6,787 nt of DNA from Desulfobacterales bacterium (GTDB lineage Bacteria; Desulfobacterota; Desulfobacteria; Desulfobacterales; Desulfosalsimonadaceae). The notes under the pieces were generated by a model, which saw only the letters and a program-made list of their open reading frames with translations, was not told the origin of the DNA and made no database searches. The stretch covers positions 1-6,787 of the forward strand of contig SKZX01000295.1 of assembly GCA_007127175.1 (NCBI GenBank). Direction: 5' to 3'. Shown here piece after piece: positions 6,120-6,787 of the stretch (positions are counted from its first letter, which is position 1; each line of letters begins with the position of its first letter). Both the position numbers and the translations under genes were made by a program.

Positions 6120-6767
6120 GTGAAAAAAGAAAAAAATCAGGCTGTTGAATCAGGGCCCAAGCGGAAAAAAAGCAGGCTCAGGGAAAACCTTGAAGCCGTT
6201 TTGATTGCAATTTTGCTCGCCCTTTTCATAAGGGGATTTATCGTCCAGGCATTCAAGATCCCGTCCGGCTCGATGAAACCGACGCTTCAAATCGGCGATC
6301 ATATCCTTGTCAACAAGTTCATCTACGGCACGACGCTCCCGTTCAGCGATATCACCATTTTCCACGGCAGCACCCCTGAACGGGGGGATATCATCGTCTT
6401 TGAATACCCGGTTGAACCGGACAAGGATTTCATCAAGCGGGTTATCGGGGTGCCCGGAGACATCGTTGAAATTCGGAACAAGACCGTCTACGTGAATGAT
6501 GAACCTGTCGAACAGGGATACACCATGTATACGGAAAACCATATTATTCCGATGGATGTCAGCGAAAGAGACAATCTCGGCCCTATAAAGGTGCCGGAGG
6601 GCAGTTATTTCGTCCTTGGCGACAACCGCGACAACAGCTACGACAGTCGTTTCTGGGGCTTTGTCGAAGAAAGAGCCTTAAAAGGAAAAGCGTTTATCAT
6701 ATACTGGTCATGGGACCGCGAACAGCGTGGGCCGAGGTGGTCAAGGCTCGGTAAACTATTGCGTTAG
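6120..6767 (+). CDS. lepB: Type I signal peptidase LepB
   Basis: LepB removes signal peptides from Sec- and Tat-exported proteins at the outer face of the inner membrane. From the GTG at 6120 the product has 215 residues: a basic cytoplasmic start (KKEKNQ...KRKKSRLREN), one transmembrane helix at about 24-44, then the catalytic domain. The nucleophile is Ser51 in IPSGSMKPTL, with Ser49 as likely oxyanion-hole partner. The general base is Lys106 in FIKRVIGVPGD. Box E GDNRDNSYDSRFWG is at 167-180. The large insertions of E. coli LepB are absent, as in many compact signal peptidases. The frame also stays open upstream to an ATG at 6021, which would add 33 residues overlapping the peptidase gene. 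I prefer GTG because the extension is Gly/Ser/Pro-rich and unlike family N-termini, although the AGGGAA at 6102-6107 is 12 nt away, longer than ideal. Confidence 0.95.
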   Translation: MKKEKNQAVESGPKRKKSRLRENLEAVLIAILLALFIRGFIVQAFKIPSGSMKPTLQIGDHILVNKFIYGTTLPFSDITIFHGSTPERGDIIVFEYPVEPDKDFIKRVIGVPGDIVEIRNKTVYVNDEPVEQGYTMYTENHIIPMDVSERDNLGPIKVPEGSYFVLGDNRDNSYDSRFWGFVEERALKGKAFIIYWSWDREQRGPRWSRLGKLLR

Positions 6768-6787
6768 GCGGAATATGCGATGACATG
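6767..6787 (+). other. Possible start of a further plus-strand gene at the right edge
   Basis: Right after the lepB stop, GGCGGA (6768-6773, with only the final G of TAG before it) could act as a Shine-Dalgarno for an ATG at 6780-6782, 6 nt away. Only two codons and part of a third are visible, so nothing can be said of the product. The earlier ATG at 6775 hits TGA after one codon and is not a start. If real, a third gene would be tightly linked to lepB. Confidence 0.25.

Noticed and set aside
1..6787. CRISPR array, transposon, phage, toxin-antitoxin or defence system
   Set aside because: I saw no regularly spaced direct repeats, transposase or integrase motifs, or defence-gene domains; all sizeable genes have housekeeping envelope or transcription roles.

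Overview
The window looks like a chromosomal housekeeping segment of a Gram-negative bacterium that makes Kdo-containing lipopolysaccharide. A cluster ordered kdsA - kdsC - lptC - lptA - lptB - rpoN, a moderately GC-rich composition and a metal-type KdsA would all suit a deltaproteobacterium (Desulfobacterota, e.g. a Desulfosarcina/Desulfococcus-like sulfate reducer). That placement is inference from gene order and protein style, not from a search.

Minus-strand block, read right to left from about 4.4 kb to position 1. kdsA makes Kdo-8-phosphate and kdsC removes the phosphate to give free Kdo. LptC, LptA and LptB are parts of the lipopolysaccharide export bridge. rpoN encodes sigma-54 and runs off the left edge. 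From kdsC onward the genes are packed tightly: kdsC/lptC overlap by 10 nt, lptC/lptA by 20 nt, and the gaps are 8 nt (lptA/lptB) and 2 nt (lptB/rpoN). This suggests one translationally coupled operon. kdsA sits upstream in the same direction but is separated by a 245-nt gap that holds several nested inverted repeats. That gap is the least explained stretch in the window.

A 274-nt divergent intergenic region (4384-4657) carries a plausible sigma-70 promoter for kdsA on the minus strand and the leader of the right-hand block on the plus strand.

Plus-strand block, 4658 to the right edge. The first gene encodes a membrane-anchored M23/LytM-type peptidoglycan endopeptidase with a complete zinc site behind two probable Ig-like domains. 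It is followed by lepB, type I signal peptidase, with the Ser/Lys dyad intact. The last 20 nt may hold the ribosome-binding site and start of a further gene.

The genes share one theme, building and maintaining the cell envelope: Kdo synthesis, LPS transport, peptidoglycan remodelling and release of exported proteins. I found no CRISPR array, insertion sequence, tRNA, rRNA, phage gene or defence system. The coding content is ordinary; the points worth a second look are mainly the structured 245-nt spacer and a few start-site and coupling details.
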